Shown here: piece by piece, positions 43,846 to 57,100 of the stretch | Position numbering within the stretch: the first letter of the stretch is position 1 | Layout of the letters: each line of letters opens with the position of its first letter | Made by a program: the position numbers and the translations under genes | The notes under the pieces: model-generated | Databases searched by the model: none | The model's input: only the letters and a program-made list of their open reading frames with translations | Told to the model about the DNA's origin: nothing | Origin: CAVRAZ01 sp963719135 | Lineage (GTDB): Bacteria; Pseudomonadota; Gammaproteobacteria; DSM-19610 | DNA: 64,000 nt | Assembly (NCBI GenBank): GCA_963719135.1 | Contig: CAVRAZ010000001.1 | Span: forward strand, 744,001 to 808,000 | Direction: 5' to 3'

Positions 43846-46800
43846 ATGCCCGCCTTTTTCATCGACCGGCCGATTTTCGCCTGGGTGGTGGCGATCCTGA
43901 TCACGCTTGCCGGCGTCGCCGCCATTTTCAAACTGCCGGTGTCGGCCTATCCGCCGATCGCGCCACCCCAGATCAGCATCAGTGCGGTCTATCCCGGTGC
44001 CAGCGCCGACGTGATCGAAAAGAGCCTGACGTCGGTCATCGAACAGCAGCTCACCGGCGTCGACAACCTGCTGTATTTCGACTCGACCTCGCGCTCCAAC
44101 GGCACGGTGCAGATCACCCTGACGTTTCTCAGCGGCACCGATCCGGATATCGCCCAGGTGCAGGTGCAGAACCGGCTGAGCGTCGCGCAGCCGCGCCTGC
44201 CGCAGGAGGTGGTGGAAAACGGCATCACCGTCGCCAAAGCCAACAATGACTTTCTCATGGTGGTGGCGCTGCACTCGAAGGACCCCGGCTTCGACACCTA
44301 TGCGCTCAACAACCTGATCGCCTCGCAGGTGCTCGACCCGATCCGGCGCCTGCCCGGCGTCGGCGACGCGAACCTGTTCGGCGCGGCGTACGCCATGCGC
44401 ATCTGGCTCAACCCGGACAAGCTGCACGGCTACGGGCTGAGCGCCTCGCAGGTGCTCGACGCGGTACGCAGCCAGAACGTGCAGATCGCCGCCGGCTACC
44501 TCGGCGCCGAGCCGGCGCCGCCGGGCCAGGGCTTCAGTGCCTCGGTCAGCGCCGCCACCCGCTTCACCTCACCGGAACAGTTCGGCGACATCATCCTGCG
44601 CACACGCGCCGACGGCAGCAGCGTGCGCCTGAAGGATGTCGCGCGCATTGCGCTGGGGGCCGAGTCCTACGGACACGACGTGCACCTCAACGGCGACCCC
44701 ATCGCCGGTTTCGCCATCCTGCTGGCCCCGGATGCCAATGCACTCGACGTGGCCAACGCGGTGCGTGCCAAAATGGACGAACTGGACAACTACTTCCCGC
44801 ACGACGTCAGTTGGCTGGTGCCCTACGACACCACCCAGTTCATCCGCATCTCCATCCACGAAGTGCTGTTCACGCTGGTCGAGGCCGTGGCACTGGTGTT
44901 CCTGGTGATGCTGCTGTTCCTGCAGAACCTGCGCGCGACCCTGATCCCCACGCTGGTGGTGCCGGTGGCGTTGACCAGCGCGTTCGCGGGCATGTACATC
45001 GCCGGGTTCTCCATCAACGTGCTTACGCTCTTCGGTCTGGTGCTGGCCATCGGCCTGGTGGTCGACGACGCCATCGTCGTGGTGGAAAACGTCGAGCGCA
45101 TCATGACCGAGGAAAAGCTGTCACCCAGGGAAGCGACGCGCAAGGGCATGGGCCAGATCACCGGCGCGGTGATCGCCATGACCACGGTGTTGGCGGCCGT
45201 GTTCATCCCGATGGCGCTGGTCGGCGGCAGCGTGGGCGTGATCTACCGCCAGTTCGCGCTGACCATCGCGATGTCGATGGCGATCTCGGCCCTGATGGCG
45301 TTGAGCTTCACGCCCGCGCTGTGCGCGACCCTGCTCAAACCGGTGCACCAGGAACCGAACCCTTTTCTGCGCGGCTTCAACCGGCTCTACGGCGGAGTGA
45401 CCCGCGCATACCTCGCGCGCGTCGCCCGGTCGATTCGCCATACGCCGCGCTGGATGGCGGCGTTTGCCGTGCTCGTCGGCATCGCGCTGCTGCTGTTCAC
45501 CCGGCTGCCGACCAGTTTTCTACCCGAAGAGGACCAGGGCTACGCGCTGATCATCGCGCAGTTGCCGCCGGGCGCCAGCATGGAACGCACCGGGGCGGTG
45601 CTGCGCGCGATGGAAGGCATCATCCAGAAGCACCCGGCGGTGGAACAGGTGCTCGACGTCGCCGGTTTCAGCTTCGTCGGCCAGGGCGAGAACGTGGGTC
45701 TGGGTTTCATCCGCCTCAAGCCCTGGGACCAGCGGCGCTCGCCGGACACCCAGGTCAATGCCTTCATCGAGTGGGCCAACGGCGCATTGCAGAGCATCAA
45801 AGGCGCGCGCATGTTCGTCGTCAACCTGCCCACGATCCGCGGGCTCGGCCGCTTCGGCGGCTTCGACTTCCGCCTGGAAGACCGCGCCGGACTGGGACAC
45901 GACCGGCTGATGCAGGCGCGCAATACGCTGCTCGCCCGGGCCGCGCAGAACCCGGTGCTGGCCGGCGTACGTCCCAACCAGTTGGAGGACGCCCCCGAAC
46001 TGCACCTGGACCTCGACCGCGTGCAGGCGAAATCCATGGGCCTGTCGCTGACGGACATCTACGACGCCATCCGTCTCATGCTGGCGCCGGTCTATGCCAA
46101 CGACTTCAACTACAAGGGCCGTGTGCTTAAGGTGATGCTGCAGGCCGACTCCGATTACCGCAGCCGTATCGAGGACCTCGGCCGTTACTACCTGCCCGCC
46201 AGCGGCGGCGGTCTCGACAACATGGTGCCGCTCAACAGCGTGGTGTCGGCGAGCTGGACCATCGGTCCGCCGGCGATCGACCACTACAACGGTCACCCGG
46301 CGATCCAGATCAACGGTGCGGCCGCCCCCGGCCACAGCTCCGGACAGGCCATGGACGCGATGCAGGCGATCGTCACGCAGGACCTCGGCGAGGGCATCGG
46401 TTACGAATGGTCCGGCCAGTCGCTGCAGGAAATCATCTCCGGCCAGCAGGCACCCGTGCTGTTCGCGCTGTCGCTGCTGGTGGTGTTCCTCGCGCTGGCC
46501 GCGCTCTATGAAAGCTGGTCGATTCCGGTGGCCGTCATGCTGGTGGTCCCGCTCGGCGTGCTCGGTGCGCTCACCTTCACCTGGCTGCGCGGGCTGGAAG
46601 ACGATGTGTATTTCAAGGTCGGGTTGATCGCGGTCATCGGCCTGTCGGCCAAGAACGCCATCCTCATCATCGGCTTTGCCAACACCCTGCGACAGCAGGG
46701 CCGCGGCGTGCTGGACGCCACACTGGAAGCCTGCCGCCTGCGTTTCCGGCCGATCCTGATGACCTCCATCGCCTTCATCCTGGGCGTGCTGCCGCTGGCG

Positions 46801-46974
46801 ATTTCCACCGGCGCCGGCGCCAACAGCCGCCACGCCATCGGCACCAACGTCATGGGCGGCATGGTCGGCGCGACGCTGCTCGGCGTGCTGTTCGTGCCGG
46901 TGTTCTTCGTGGTGGTGCGGCGCCTGCTCGGGGATAAGGGCGATGACGCCGAAGCGCCGCAACAGGATGGGTAG
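43846..46974 (+). CDS. HAE1-family RND multidrug efflux permease (AcrB type)
   Basis: This 1042-residue protein has the full HAE1 layout: an N-terminal span, a large periplasmic loop with porter subdomains (about 40-335), spans 2-6, a second loop and the final spans. The proton-relay pair is seen in 'AIGLVVDDAIVVVENVERIM', and the C-terminal counterpart in 'VIGLSAKNAILIIGFA'. It exports hydrophobic drugs, detergents or solvents by proton antiport. It overlaps nothing and is clearly paired with the fusion protein upstream. Frame and length are intact. Confidence 0.95.
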   Translation: MPAFFIDRPIFAWVVAILITLAGVAAIFKLPVSAYPPIAPPQISISAVYPGASADVIEKSLTSVIEQQLTGVDNLLYFDSTSRSNGTVQITLTFLSGTDPDIAQVQVQNRLSVAQPRLPQEVVENGITVAKANNDFLMVVALHSKDPGFDTYALNNLIASQVLDPIRRLPGVGDANLFGAAYAMRIWLNPDKLHGYGLSASQVLDAVRSQNVQIAAGYLGAEPAPPGQGFSASVSAATRFTSPEQFGDIILRTRADGSSVRLKDVARIALGAESYGHDVHLNGDPIAGFAILLAPDANALDVANAVRAKMDELDNYFPHDVSWLVPYDTTQFIRISIHEVLFTLVEAVALVFLVMLLFLQNLRATLIPTLVVPVALTSAFAGMYIAGFSINVLTLFGLVLAIGLVVDDAIVVVENVERIMTEEKLSPREATRKGMGQITGAVIAMTTVLAAVFIPMALVGGSVGVIYRQFALTIAMSMAISALMALSFTPALCATLLKPVHQEPNPFLRGFNRLYGGVTRAYLARVARSIRHTPRWMAAFAVLVGIALLLFTRLPTSFLPEEDQGYALIIAQLPPGASMERTGAVLRAMEGIIQKHPAVEQVLDVAGFSFVGQGENVGLGFIRLKPWDQRRSPDTQVNAFIEWANGALQSIKGARMFVVNLPTIRGLGRFGGFDFRLEDRAGLGHDRLMQARNTLLARAAQNPVLAGVRPNQLEDAPELHLDLDRVQAKSMGLSLTDIYDAIRLMLAPVYANDFNYKGRVLKVMLQADSDYRSRIEDLGRYYLPASGGGLDNMVPLNSVVSASWTIGPPAIDHYNGHPAIQINGAAAPGHSSGQAMDAMQAIVTQDLGEGIGYEWSGQSLQEIISGQQAPVLFALSLLVVFLALAALYESWSIPVAVMLVVPLGVLGALTFTWLRGLEDDVYFKVGLIAVIGLSAKNAILIIGFANTLRQQGRGVLDATLEACRLRFRPILMTSIAFILGVLPLAISTGAGANSRHAIGTNVMGGMVGATLLGVLFVPVFFVVVRRLLGDKGDDAEAPQQDG

Positions 46975-47327
46975 TGCGTCGGGGCATTGCCGGACGTAGC
47001 AAGACCGCTCGAGCACCGGCGGACGGCGTCGAAGCGGTAAATTGCCAGCCTCACCCAGGCAATCGGGATCCCTCGGCTACTCCGAATCGCGGGACAAACG
47101 GCTGAAAGATGCCGAATTCGAGCGGTCGAGCCTGAGCCTGCCCGCGCCTGACGTCTCCTTGATCGGCATCCCGGCGTCTGCTTCGCGCGCGATGTGGATG
47201 ATCGGTTCGTCCGAAAACCGCTTCTACATGCCCAATCCCCCTTCCGGTCAGGGGATTGGATTCTAAATCGCCGCGTTACTCATTCAGGGGGTGACGTCGG
47301 TGGCTACCTGATGAGAGGGGTACATTT
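46975..47327. other. Intergenic, nothing recognised
   Basis: This lies between the RND permease and the frame-shifted secreted protein. Bases 47238-47265 contain an inverted CCCTTCCGG/TCAGGGGA pattern. AGGGG occurs nine bases before the next start. No gene or shared repeat was found. Confidence 0.35.
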
Positions 47328-48681
47328 ATGCTTGAGCGAGTTTCGACCGCCATCGCTGTTGGCGTGTCATTGATTTCGAGTCTGACGGTTGCTGCGACCT
47401 CGCCTTATGATGGCGTCACCACCATCGAAAACCCCGGAGGTGGAACGATTGCCTACGCTCAGATGCGGCCACAGACCGTACAGAGTGCGATGGAAAAGGT
47501 GCTTGGCTACGTCAATTCCCGGTTTGGGGCGCCACCTCAAGTCGCACGGGTTGTCAAAAGCTCCGACGGCACAATGCTGGCCGCGGCTTTCAACGTTTCG
47601 CCCAGCGGCGGCAACCCTGAAATCGCCGGTCTGGCCATTGTGATCGTCCCCCGGACCGGAACGGCCGAGGGCGCCGTCTTGAGTGATAATGCGGATCGTT
47701 TTCGCACGACCTTCAAGTCCATGTATGAGCGCCTGCAGTCTCAAGCGGGCGTGGCGCAAGGCGCCGGCGGCTCGCCCACGCCGGCGCCATCGACGGCGGA
47801 TTCAGCGCCATCTGCTGCGACGCCTGCCTCAACGCCAACGGCCGCGGCGCCGGCGGCGGCGCTGCACCAAGTCGCGTTCGCGGACGGGACCGGCTCAATC
47901 GGGCTGCCGGCGGGATGGAACATCGTCTCTTCGTATGGGGGCGATGTCATCGCAAAAGGTCCTCGTGGCGAGCAACTCCAGTTTGGCCAGCCAATTTCTG
48001 TTCTCGATCCCAGAAACCCGCGAACCGGCGTCCTGGGCACTGGGGCCGGGCGGTGCGGCGCCGGGTGCGTTCGTCTCCATTCCCTACGGAACCGACGCTG
48101 TGAAGACATTCGGGTCGGCGGTAGCGCAGATGTCTCAAAAGCAGCATCGATCGCCGCCAAGTTATGAGTTTGCGACCGTCAAGGATATTTCCGGCCAGGG
48201 CGGCGGGAAAACCTATTTTCTTGCCGGGACTATCGATACGCACGACAGCAAGGGTGCGGCCAACATCTGGGTGCAGATCAGCCTATCCACCCCCATGGCG
48301 TTAGGAGCGTACCAATTGGAGGTCTCGCAACTCGTCGTTCCGAAGTCGCTGGCCGCGGAAGAGTCGAATACGGTCGCCGGCATCTTTGACAGCTACCATC
48401 CCAACGTTGGAGCCATCGTTTGGCAGGGCGAGGAGGAGGGCCGGCTGAGACACCAGGTATTCAGCAGTGCCATGAGCAATGTCGCGCGCGGCATCGATGC
48501 CAGCGACCGGGCGGCCCAAGGCATGTCGGATTTTCTGCGCGGAAATACGGTCATCCGCGACACGCTTACGAACGGACATGCGACGGTATCCGACGATCTC
48601 GCGAACGGCCTGATCGATGCCAATCCCGGCCGCATCGAGGCGGTGCCTCTCAGCGACTACCAAAGGGGCATCGATTATTAG
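47328..48681 (+). pseudogene. Secreted hypothetical protein split by a frameshift
   Basis: The ATG at 47328 follows AGGGG and starts a signal peptide ('TAIAVGVSLISSLTVAA'). The N-terminal domain ends near residue 140. An Ala/Pro/Ser/Thr linker ('STADSAPSAATPASTPTAAA') leads to a second domain starting 'HQVAFADGTGSIGLPAGWNI'. Near 48025 the sense frame moves by one base and continues as 'WALGPGGAAPGAFVSIPYGT' to 'GRIEAVPLSDYQRGIDY' and a stop at 48681. Joined, it would be about 450 residues, periplasmic or secreted. The family is not recognised. The break may be real or a sequence error. Confidence 0.6.
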
Positions 48682-48933
48682 TCGCCGCCGCGGGAACGAA
48701 ATCCTCGAATTTCGCGCCACGCAACAAACGTGAAGCGGTGGGCCGCAATGAGGCGCCGTCCGCGGCCAATCACTGCGGTCCAATCACGCTGAAAGATGGA
48801 CGAGTGTTGATACCGGTTGAAAATTGACCATGACGCGCGCAGCGCTTTATCGGACCCACCGGGCGAAGTACAAGCCCGTCCCGGCCTGTCCCACGAACCC
48901 GATGACTGCCGGCGGACGAAAAGGCAAGTTATC

Positions 48934-50977
48934 CTACCTGGACGCCGGAACAAATTCGAACCGCGAAAGCGTCAGATCGACCGGCGCGGGATTGCGTTCA
49001 TCACCGAAGCGCAGAACCAGTTCCTTTACCCCATCCAGTCCCGGCGTGGCAGGCAGCGGAATCCGGATTTCTTTTTCCGTTTCCGCCGGATCAAAGCGCA
49101 GAAACACCTCGTTCTGGAAATCGCGCGGACCGGCATCCAGCACCAGCACGCTGTTCACCGGTGGCTTTGCCGCACGGTAGCGGATCAGCAGTGCACCGTT
49201 CGAGAGAGCGACAGGCGTCGGAGGCTTTATGGTCACCGCGCCCTGCCGGACGCTGTCGCCGCGCAGACGGAATCCGGTTTTCCCGTACGAACCTTCCAGA
49301 CTGTCGCCGAGCGGGCTCCACGCAATCCATTGCGCGCCGCCCAGCAGATCGGCCGCCATAGCAGCACCGCCCTGCACTTTGGAAAGCGACGTAGTGCCCC
49401 GCCATGCCAGATAACGCTGCATATTTTCTTCGGCGGAGCCGATGCCGCCGAGAATCAGCGCCAGCGTGTGCGCCGTCGTTTGAAATTCGATCGCTTCATT
49501 GCTTGTCGTGTTGAATCCTTCCCACGGACCGTGCGCAGTAAACAGACGGCGAACGGTCTTTCCAATGGCTGGAAAGAAAGGCTTCAACCCGATCCGGCGC
49601 GAGTTCATAGGCGACGCCGAGCGTATAAAGCGACGGCGCGTCGGTCATGCGCGGCTGGTCGATTACGGCAACATCCGGAATGCCGATGCTCCCGGTGTAC
49701 TCAACGCCGTTCCCGCTGTACGCCTCGCTCAAAAATCCGGGCAGTTCATGCCGCGTTGAAAAATCCAGGTTGATCGACACCGCGTTTTCCAGATTTTCGC
49801 GCCAGCCCGCGGAATCCATCTCCTGCATAAACAGCGAAAGGCCAAATGACTGAAAGGCCGAACCGTCCCATGTCGCCAGCGTGTACAGATCGCGTCCGTC
49901 CGCCATGCGGTACGGTTTGATTTCGAGACCGCAGTTTTTCACCGCATCCGCCGGCAGACCAAACCGCTGCACGACGAAGGCAAGCGGTCCGCGGAATTCG
50001 TTCGCAAAATAATCCATGCGGCCGACGATCCACCGGCCGTCGCCGTCTTCCCAGCCGGTGAAACGGTTCCGTGTCGCGTTCCATCCGAACACGAAGGTTC
50101 CGGCCTGCTCCTGGTACAGATGGTCGTACCCCTCCGCCTGTCGTTCAATGAACTGTTCCAGTTGATCGCTGAGTTCTGCCGCCAGCGGCTCATCGCGCAG
50201 CGTCGGGTGGCGCAGCGCGCCGATCGCCTTGGCTGCCGACGCAGTCAGATTGGCGTTGTCGCCGAAAATGATCTGCACCACGCGCGTGTCGAGCACCGCC
50301 ATGATCTTCACGAGCGTATTGCTGTCGGCAAACGGCGCCAGCTCGCCGGTAAAGAACTTGTCGCCGTAATCGCCCTTGCGCGGCACCCTGGCAAACGAAC
50401 CGTCCTGCTGCGGGACAATCCACTGTTTGGCAATCAATGCAGTCCAGATTGCTTCGGCCTCCTCCACGCCGAACGCATCGAAAAACTTCTGCTTTTCGAC
50501 CTCTTCGCTCAGCGGACCCATGCGTCCGTCCGCACCGAAGCCCAGAAAATTACCGAGCAGCCCTTTGGCGCTCACTGCCGGATTCCGCTGATCGGCCAGC
50601 AGGCTGGAAACCGCATGTTCCAGTTGCGTCAATGCCGCTTCGCGCGAAATGTACGGATTATCCGCATAGCCCGCCGCTATATTCGCCAGCAGTTCGATCC
50701 ATTCGCCGATCGCCGTCAGTTGCGTGAACGACCGCAGATAAAGCGCGCGTTCCGGATCCTGGTTCCAGCCTTCGGCCGGATAGCCGGAGGCGGCATCGAT
50801 AATGCCGTTCGCCGGATTAACGTAACCGAACGCATTCACCAGCAGCGACCGCATGCGTTCATGCGCCGGTTTCACCGAGGGAAAATTAAAAGCATCCGTC
50901 GCCGTCGCAGACGGAACCTTCGCACCGCCGGCACCCAGCAACAGTCCAAGTCCGGCCGTCGCAATAAATCGTTTCAT
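48934..50977 (-). pseudogene. Secreted helical-barrel protein linked to GH94, split by a frameshift
   Basis: The ATG at 50977 starts a signal peptide ('FIATAGLGLLLGAGGA'). The main domain is helical, with 'LLVNAFGYVNPANGIIDAAS', 'FGWNATRNRFTGWEDGDGRW' and 'YTLATWDGSAFQSFGLSLFM', suggestive of an (alpha/alpha)6 barrel as in glucanases and glucoamylase-like families. Near 49570 the frame shifts and continues through 'GPWEGFNTTSNEAIEFQTTA' to a C-terminal beta domain ending at 48934. Total length would be about 680 residues. It follows the GH94 gene by 139 bases on the same strand and probably processes a related glucan. No catalytic residue is assigned. Confidence 0.6.
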
Positions 50978-51116
50978 GCGGCCAGTGTATAGCACGCTTT
51001 GCGCCCGATTCCGATCGAATCGGTTGCGGGGATAAGCGGGACATAGGGGCGGAGGCACACAGGCACAAGGTTTCCAGACCTTGGACCGGAGGCATTCCGG
51101 AATTGCTTTTGGCCCC

Positions 51117-54100
51117 TCACCGCTTGAACGGACTCTCGGCGAGGTTGCGGCGGATGCCTTTGACGGTCAATCCGCCGCGCGGCTGGTCAACGTCATCGGG
51201 CAGCTTCACCTGATTGTTCACCAGCTCCGCCCCGATCACGCTCTCGCACGCCTGGCGCAGCATCCAGCCGGCCGCACCGGTGTAGCCGCTCCAGATCATG
51301 CGGCCCGGATCCTGAACCGTCAGGCAATCCGCGCACTGCTGGTTGGGCTGTCCGCCGTAGGTTTCAATCTCCGCGCCGCGCGCATGCGGGATCGCCGAAA
51401 TCTTATACCAGAGCCGCACAGCGGCATCGCGGTAGTGCTGCGCGCCCGCCGCATCGCCCCGCACGGCCAGTTGTTCAGACACCCTCCGGCAGGCGCGCGT
51501 CAGCCACTGAACGCCGTGCGAATACATGCCCCCGTTCTCACGCACCCCTTCCGGATAGTTGCTGCTGCGCCCGAGATACGGCTTCGTATCCGCGCGCAGC
51601 GGCGGCCACCCCAGCAAGATCACCTTGTCCCGCTCCAGCACCCGCAGTGCCGTATCCAGCGCCGTACGGCTCCGCTCCGGATTGATGCCGGCAAACACGG
51701 CCCACGCCGCACCGAGCGCGGTGGTCTCCCAATACCCCGCTCCGGCGACGCCGATCTCGGTGCCGTCATCGTGAAGGGCCCGCAGATAGCGGTCGCCCCG
51801 CCAGACCTTTTCGATAGCCCGCCCCAGCCGCAGCATCGCCTGCTCATAGTAATCGCTCCGCCCGGCTCCGCAGCGCTCGCTGATGATCGGCAACAGATTT
51901 TTCAGGATGCAGACGAGGAAAAAGGCCATCCAGACCGACTCGCCGCGCCCCTGGCTGCCGATCGCGTCAAGCCCGTCATTCCAATCGCCCGTCCCCATCA
52001 ACGGCAGGCCGTTGCGCCCGATCCGCTTCTCAAGCACCCGATCCAGCGCGCGCATGACATGGTTATAGACGGAATCGCTGCGCGGCGAACGCAGCGGAAA
52101 GAAGCCCATACCCTGCTTGCCGGCCGGCAGCGGTGCCAGCGGCGTTTCCGCCTTCAGATAGCTGATCCGCTCATCCAGAATCGACCTGTCGCCGGTCATG
52201 CGGACATACTCGCCGATGCCCCAGCCCAGCCACAGCAGGTTGTCGCTGGCATGCGAGCGAAAGAGGAAACCGGTGCGGCCGTCCTGCTGGAGGAAAAACC
52301 AGTGGGCCACGTCCCCTTCGGGGAACTGCTGCGCCGCGTGCAGAATAAGCTGGGCGCGCGCCAGCACCGGATCGACCCAGATCATGTTGACCGCGTCCTG
52401 CAACTGGTCGCGGAAACCGAACGCGCCGGACGCCTGATAAAACCCCTTGCGCGCCCAGATGCGCTCGCTGAGCGTCTGGTATTTCATCCATTTCACATAG
52501 GCGTCGAACTCCGGATCGCTGGTCTCCACCTTCAGCGTGGACTGCAGCGCCACCCACCAGTCGCGGGTGAACTGCAGGCTCTGCGCCGCGGTCTCGACCG
52601 CCCGGAACTTCCGGGCGCATTCTTCGGCCTGCCTGCGGCTGTCGGCCTCGCCCAGCACAATCGAAATCACATGCTCCCCGCCGGCCGGTATCTCGACGGT
52701 CGCCAGCAGCGCGGCGACCGGAAACGCATCGCTCCCCGCCGGCGCCGGGACGCCGGTTTCGACCATCACCGGCCGGGCGAACGACCGGCCCGCGCCGAAG
52801 AAGCTGCCGCGCTGCAGCGTAAACGTCTCTGCCGGTTCACTCATCGTGACGAAGCAGGTTCCCGAGTGGAAGCGGTTGCGCGGGTTTTCAAAATACAGCG
52901 CACCACCGTCCGCAGCGTGCGCAACCCGCAAAGCCCCGGCCTGCTCCGGACTGTCCGCCAGCACGATCTGGAAATACGGCGCGACGCGCAGCCGGCGCGG
53001 CGCACCCCCGGCGTTGCGGATCTTCAGCAGGTAGACACCGGCCGGGTCACTGACCGGCACATGCACCGACAGCTCGGTCTCGATGTCCCCCTTGCGCATC
53101 CTGAACAGGGCGCTGCCGTCCAAGCTGAACGCCATTTCGTGTGCCGCCGTCCGGTCCTTGAGCGGATCGTAGCAGGGGGAAAACCATTCGCCCGACTCTT
53201 CGTCATACAGGTAGATCGCCTCCGAAGGAATCTGGCTGCCGACCAGGTCCGCCCGGTCGGGCGTCAGGCGGTTCTGCTGCGAGTTGCCGCTGGCCGACGA
53301 ATGCAGCCCCTGGTTGGTGACCGCCACGACGTGGCCGAGCGCATTGGCCATTTCATGGTCGAACGGGCGCGGCGTAAACGGCGTCAGCACGTGCAGCGTA
53401 TTGCCGTCGTCGCTGTACGCCGCATAACGCTCCGGCGTTCCGGCGGGAATCTCGCCGTGGCCGATCTGCGGCATGCGCTTTTGCAGCGTCCGCCCGCGCA
53501 GCGACGCATCGACCTGCGGCTTGAGATGCCGCAGGACCAACTGTTCCACGCGTTCCTTCACCGCGTCGCAGCCGATCTGAATCCGGCAGGCTGTCCGCCC
53601 GTGCGCCGGAACCGGCGTATCCAGCAGCAGCGCGCCGACCGGATCGAACGCCGGACAGGCCCCGGCATCCAGCGCCGGCCGGAAGGCCAGCGTTTCGAGC
53701 GCGCGCGGCGTCCAGATGCTGCCGGCCCGCCCGATGAAATCGACCCGCACGGTCAGGAACCCCTTCGGCGGCACGCTCGATGCGAGCCAGCCGTACAGCC
53801 GGGTGCTGCGGTGAAACGCGACCAGCGTGTTGAGATCCGCGCGGTAGGACATTTCGGGAAAAAGGCGGTTGTACTGCGTATGATTGCGGTCGGCGTCGGG
53901 ACGATTCAGCATCCATTCGAGATAGGGCACCAGCATCAGCTTGCGCGCCCTGCCGCTCAAATCTTCAAGTTCGACCTCCCACAGCTCCACCGCGTCATTG
54001 CGGCCCGGCAGCCGGATGGTGACGGTAACGCAGACATCATTCGCGCTATTGACCACCTTGATCCGATCGCCGTCGCCGTCAAAGGCCGAAGGGTTGAACA

Positions 54101-57100
54101 TTTCCTGCGGATAATTGCCCAGCACCGGCCACGCCTTGTGCGGCGCGCCGTTTTCGCCGGCCTCCACCACGAAGAGAATCCGGCCGGACGGATCGACTTT
54201 CTCGAACGCACAGCGGCTGACCCCCATGCCGTTCTCGTGCAGGAACGAGTTGATCGCGCCGCTCTTCTTCAGCTCCACCGAATAGCCGTTGTTCACCAGC
54301 CGGAGGGTTCGCTCGTTCTGCGCTTCGCGGCGTTCGGCGTATTTTCGGCGCAGCCTGAACAGAACCGTCGCAATGCCAGCCGTCGCCAGCGCCGCGATCA
54401 GCAGCGACACCAGCCCCGGCGCGGCGCCGGCCTGGCGGGCCTGAATGGCGGAGCCCGCGCTGAACACCTGTTCCCATTGCGCCCCCGCCGGCAGATAGAA
54501 CGGGATCAGCAGCGGCGCCCAGGTCGTGAATCGTTTGACGCCCTCCGGGATGAACCGCGCCGTGGCCTCGCGCCCCACAAAGGCGGCGCAGCGCTCGTCG
54601 AGCCGGTCGAGGCCGATAAACGAAAGGTTCACCAGCGTTGCGACGCGCAGCCCCATGTGGTCGATCCAGATCAGCACCTGGAACCAGGCGTAGCCGATGA
54701 TCCAACTGAAGACCGTCAGGCTCCAGGCCGTGAAACCGGCCGCGTCGTGCGTCAGGCTGTTGACCAGGGCGAAACCGGTGCGGATCAGGCCGTCCTGGTT
54801 ATACCAGGCGGCTTCGGCCATCGGCCGCAGGAAGGTGAAGATCGGCGGCGCCATCCAGAGTCCCCAGCGCAGGACATGGACGGTGCCGTCGGCCAGATCG
54901 GCGACGCCGGCGCGGGTCGACAGCCGCCGGATGGACGCGGCGTCGCGGTTGAGCGCGGCGGCGAGGAATGCCTTGTTGATCGCGAACAGCGGCGCGGCGA
55001 TACCCCAGCCAATCACCCCCATCAGCGCTTCGTTGAACAGGATCTGCGATCCGCCGGACGCGGCGGGCAGCGTGATGTGGCCCCAGCGGCTGACCAGCGC
55101 GGTGAATTCATTCGGCGCGGTCGTGCGCAGTTGGTGGCACCATTTGACGATCTCCAGCGGATCGAGCCCGAAGCTGTTGTAGAGTTCGAACTTGGTACGG
55201 ATGATCGGCAACTGCGCCGCGTCGAGATAGAAGCCGATCCCCGCGCCGACGAACATGCCGAGCCCGCATTCCACCAGATAGCCGCGCCAGGACTTGACCC
55301 CGCCGATCCCGCGCGCAGCGAACAGCAGGTCGCGCAGCAGGCTCACGCCGCTAAAAGCCAGCGCCCCGGCCACCGCGCCGAACCCGATGCGGGTCGCTGT
55401 CGGCAGCTCCGGAAAGTCGGCGCCCAGGCCAAAGGCGGCCGCCAGACCGAGGATCATCCCGCGCAGGAGGAGGACCGGATCCTGGTAGGCACGCGCGGCG
55501 CGGCCGAAGAACGACTGGCTTCCGTCGAACGTCTCAATAATGGTTTTCAGCAGCGGGAACGCCGCCATGCCGGCCAGGGTGAGGGACAGCACCGGCGCCG
55601 AGCTGTAAAGATCCTGCAGCCAGGACAGATCGACCAGCACATGCACCGCCTGCAGCAGCCCCATCAGTACGCCGCCGAACACCATCCCTTTCTTCATGCC
55701 GCGGATGGCGTCGTCCTGGGCGACGCCGCCTGACGGCCGGTTGCCGCGAATCGCGCCCAGCACCAGGCCGGTGAGCAGATAAACGATGGCCCAGAGCGGT
55801 CCCTGCGAAAGCAGGGTGGCGATAACCGCGACGACCGGGCGCAGTTCCGCCGGCAGCGATGCGGCCGCCGTCCCCGAACCCAGGGCTGCGATGTGCGGCG
55901 CAACGGTCACCAGAACCGCCAGCACCACCAGCGCGCGGTGAACCTCGAGCGAAAACAGCGGCCGCTCCCGGTTGATCAGCGACGCGGCGTTGGCGATGAA
56001 TTCGCCCACCGCAAAAATCAGCAGGGCCTGAAGCGCAAACTGGTGGAAGGTCTGCAGCGCCAGCAGCAGGCCGAAGACAAAAGGCGTCGCGACGATCACC
56101 GCGCCGTCGATCGGGCCGAGGTGCTTCTTGCGGGAGGCGAGCCGGTAAATGTTGGCGCTATGAAGAATCAGCACAAAGAGCGCCGCGCCGAACCCGCTGA
56201 GCTGGAAAAAGCTCTCCGGCGAAGCGGGTGCCATCCACAGGACCTCCCTGCTGGCGGCTGCCGCCAGCAGTCCGGGGAAGAGCGCGCTGCGCATCGCTTC
56301 ACCGGCGAACAGGGGCCGCCCCGCCAGCGTGAGTGTCAACAGCAGGCTGGTCAGCGCCCCGGCGCCGGCGACACAAAGGCAGAGCCAGCCGGAATCGAGC
56401 GGGCTGGCTGTGCCGAGCGCATAGGTTCCGATCGCCGAGGAGGTGATCAGCACCGCCGAAACACCGTAGGCCAGGTCGCGGGCGAACCCCTTGACCCGTA
56501 CCCGTCGCTGCCGGCGGAGCACCGCAACCAGCATGCCCAGCAGCAGGCTGAACGCCGCCACCCCGCCCATCCGGCCCCAGAGCGTCGCGCGCAGTTTTTC
56601 CCGGAGCGCAAGCGGCTGGAAGGCAAGATCGAGCCAGACCCGGCCCACGGCGGGATCAGCCCCGCCGGTGCGCTCGATCACCAGCACCGTTTCGTTCAGC
56701 GCGCCGATCCTGTTCCAGTCGAGCAGCTCCCGCACCCTGTTCCAGCCCGGCTGCAGCGGCACCGGAATACGCTGCGTCCCGGCGGAGCCCTTGATTTCAA
56801 CCGCCGTCGCGATCTCACCCGACGGCGCTGCAGGCAGATAGACGCCTAAGTCGATCACATCCGTCTGACCCTTCGCCAGTCCGGCGGGATAGCCCTTGGC
56901 CCACACCCCGGCGGCGGTCCGGCCGGGAAGCCGATAGTCGACCGCCACAACATCGTGGTTGATCGGCGCTCCTGCAAAAATGCGGGACAGGGAGGCCTGT
57001 GCCGCACCGATATTGAAGCTCCCCTGCTGCCGGGCATCGATGAAGCTGACCGAAGCCGCATGAGCGAAGGCGGCCTGCATCCAGACCGCCAGAAGAAAAC

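Noticed and set aside
51081..55733. A 1550-codon open frame on the plus strand opposite the GH94 gene
   Set aside because: It is rich in Arg, Gln, Pro and His with no domain, and lies exactly antisense to a protein with clear GH94 motifs; it follows from high GC and codon choice.
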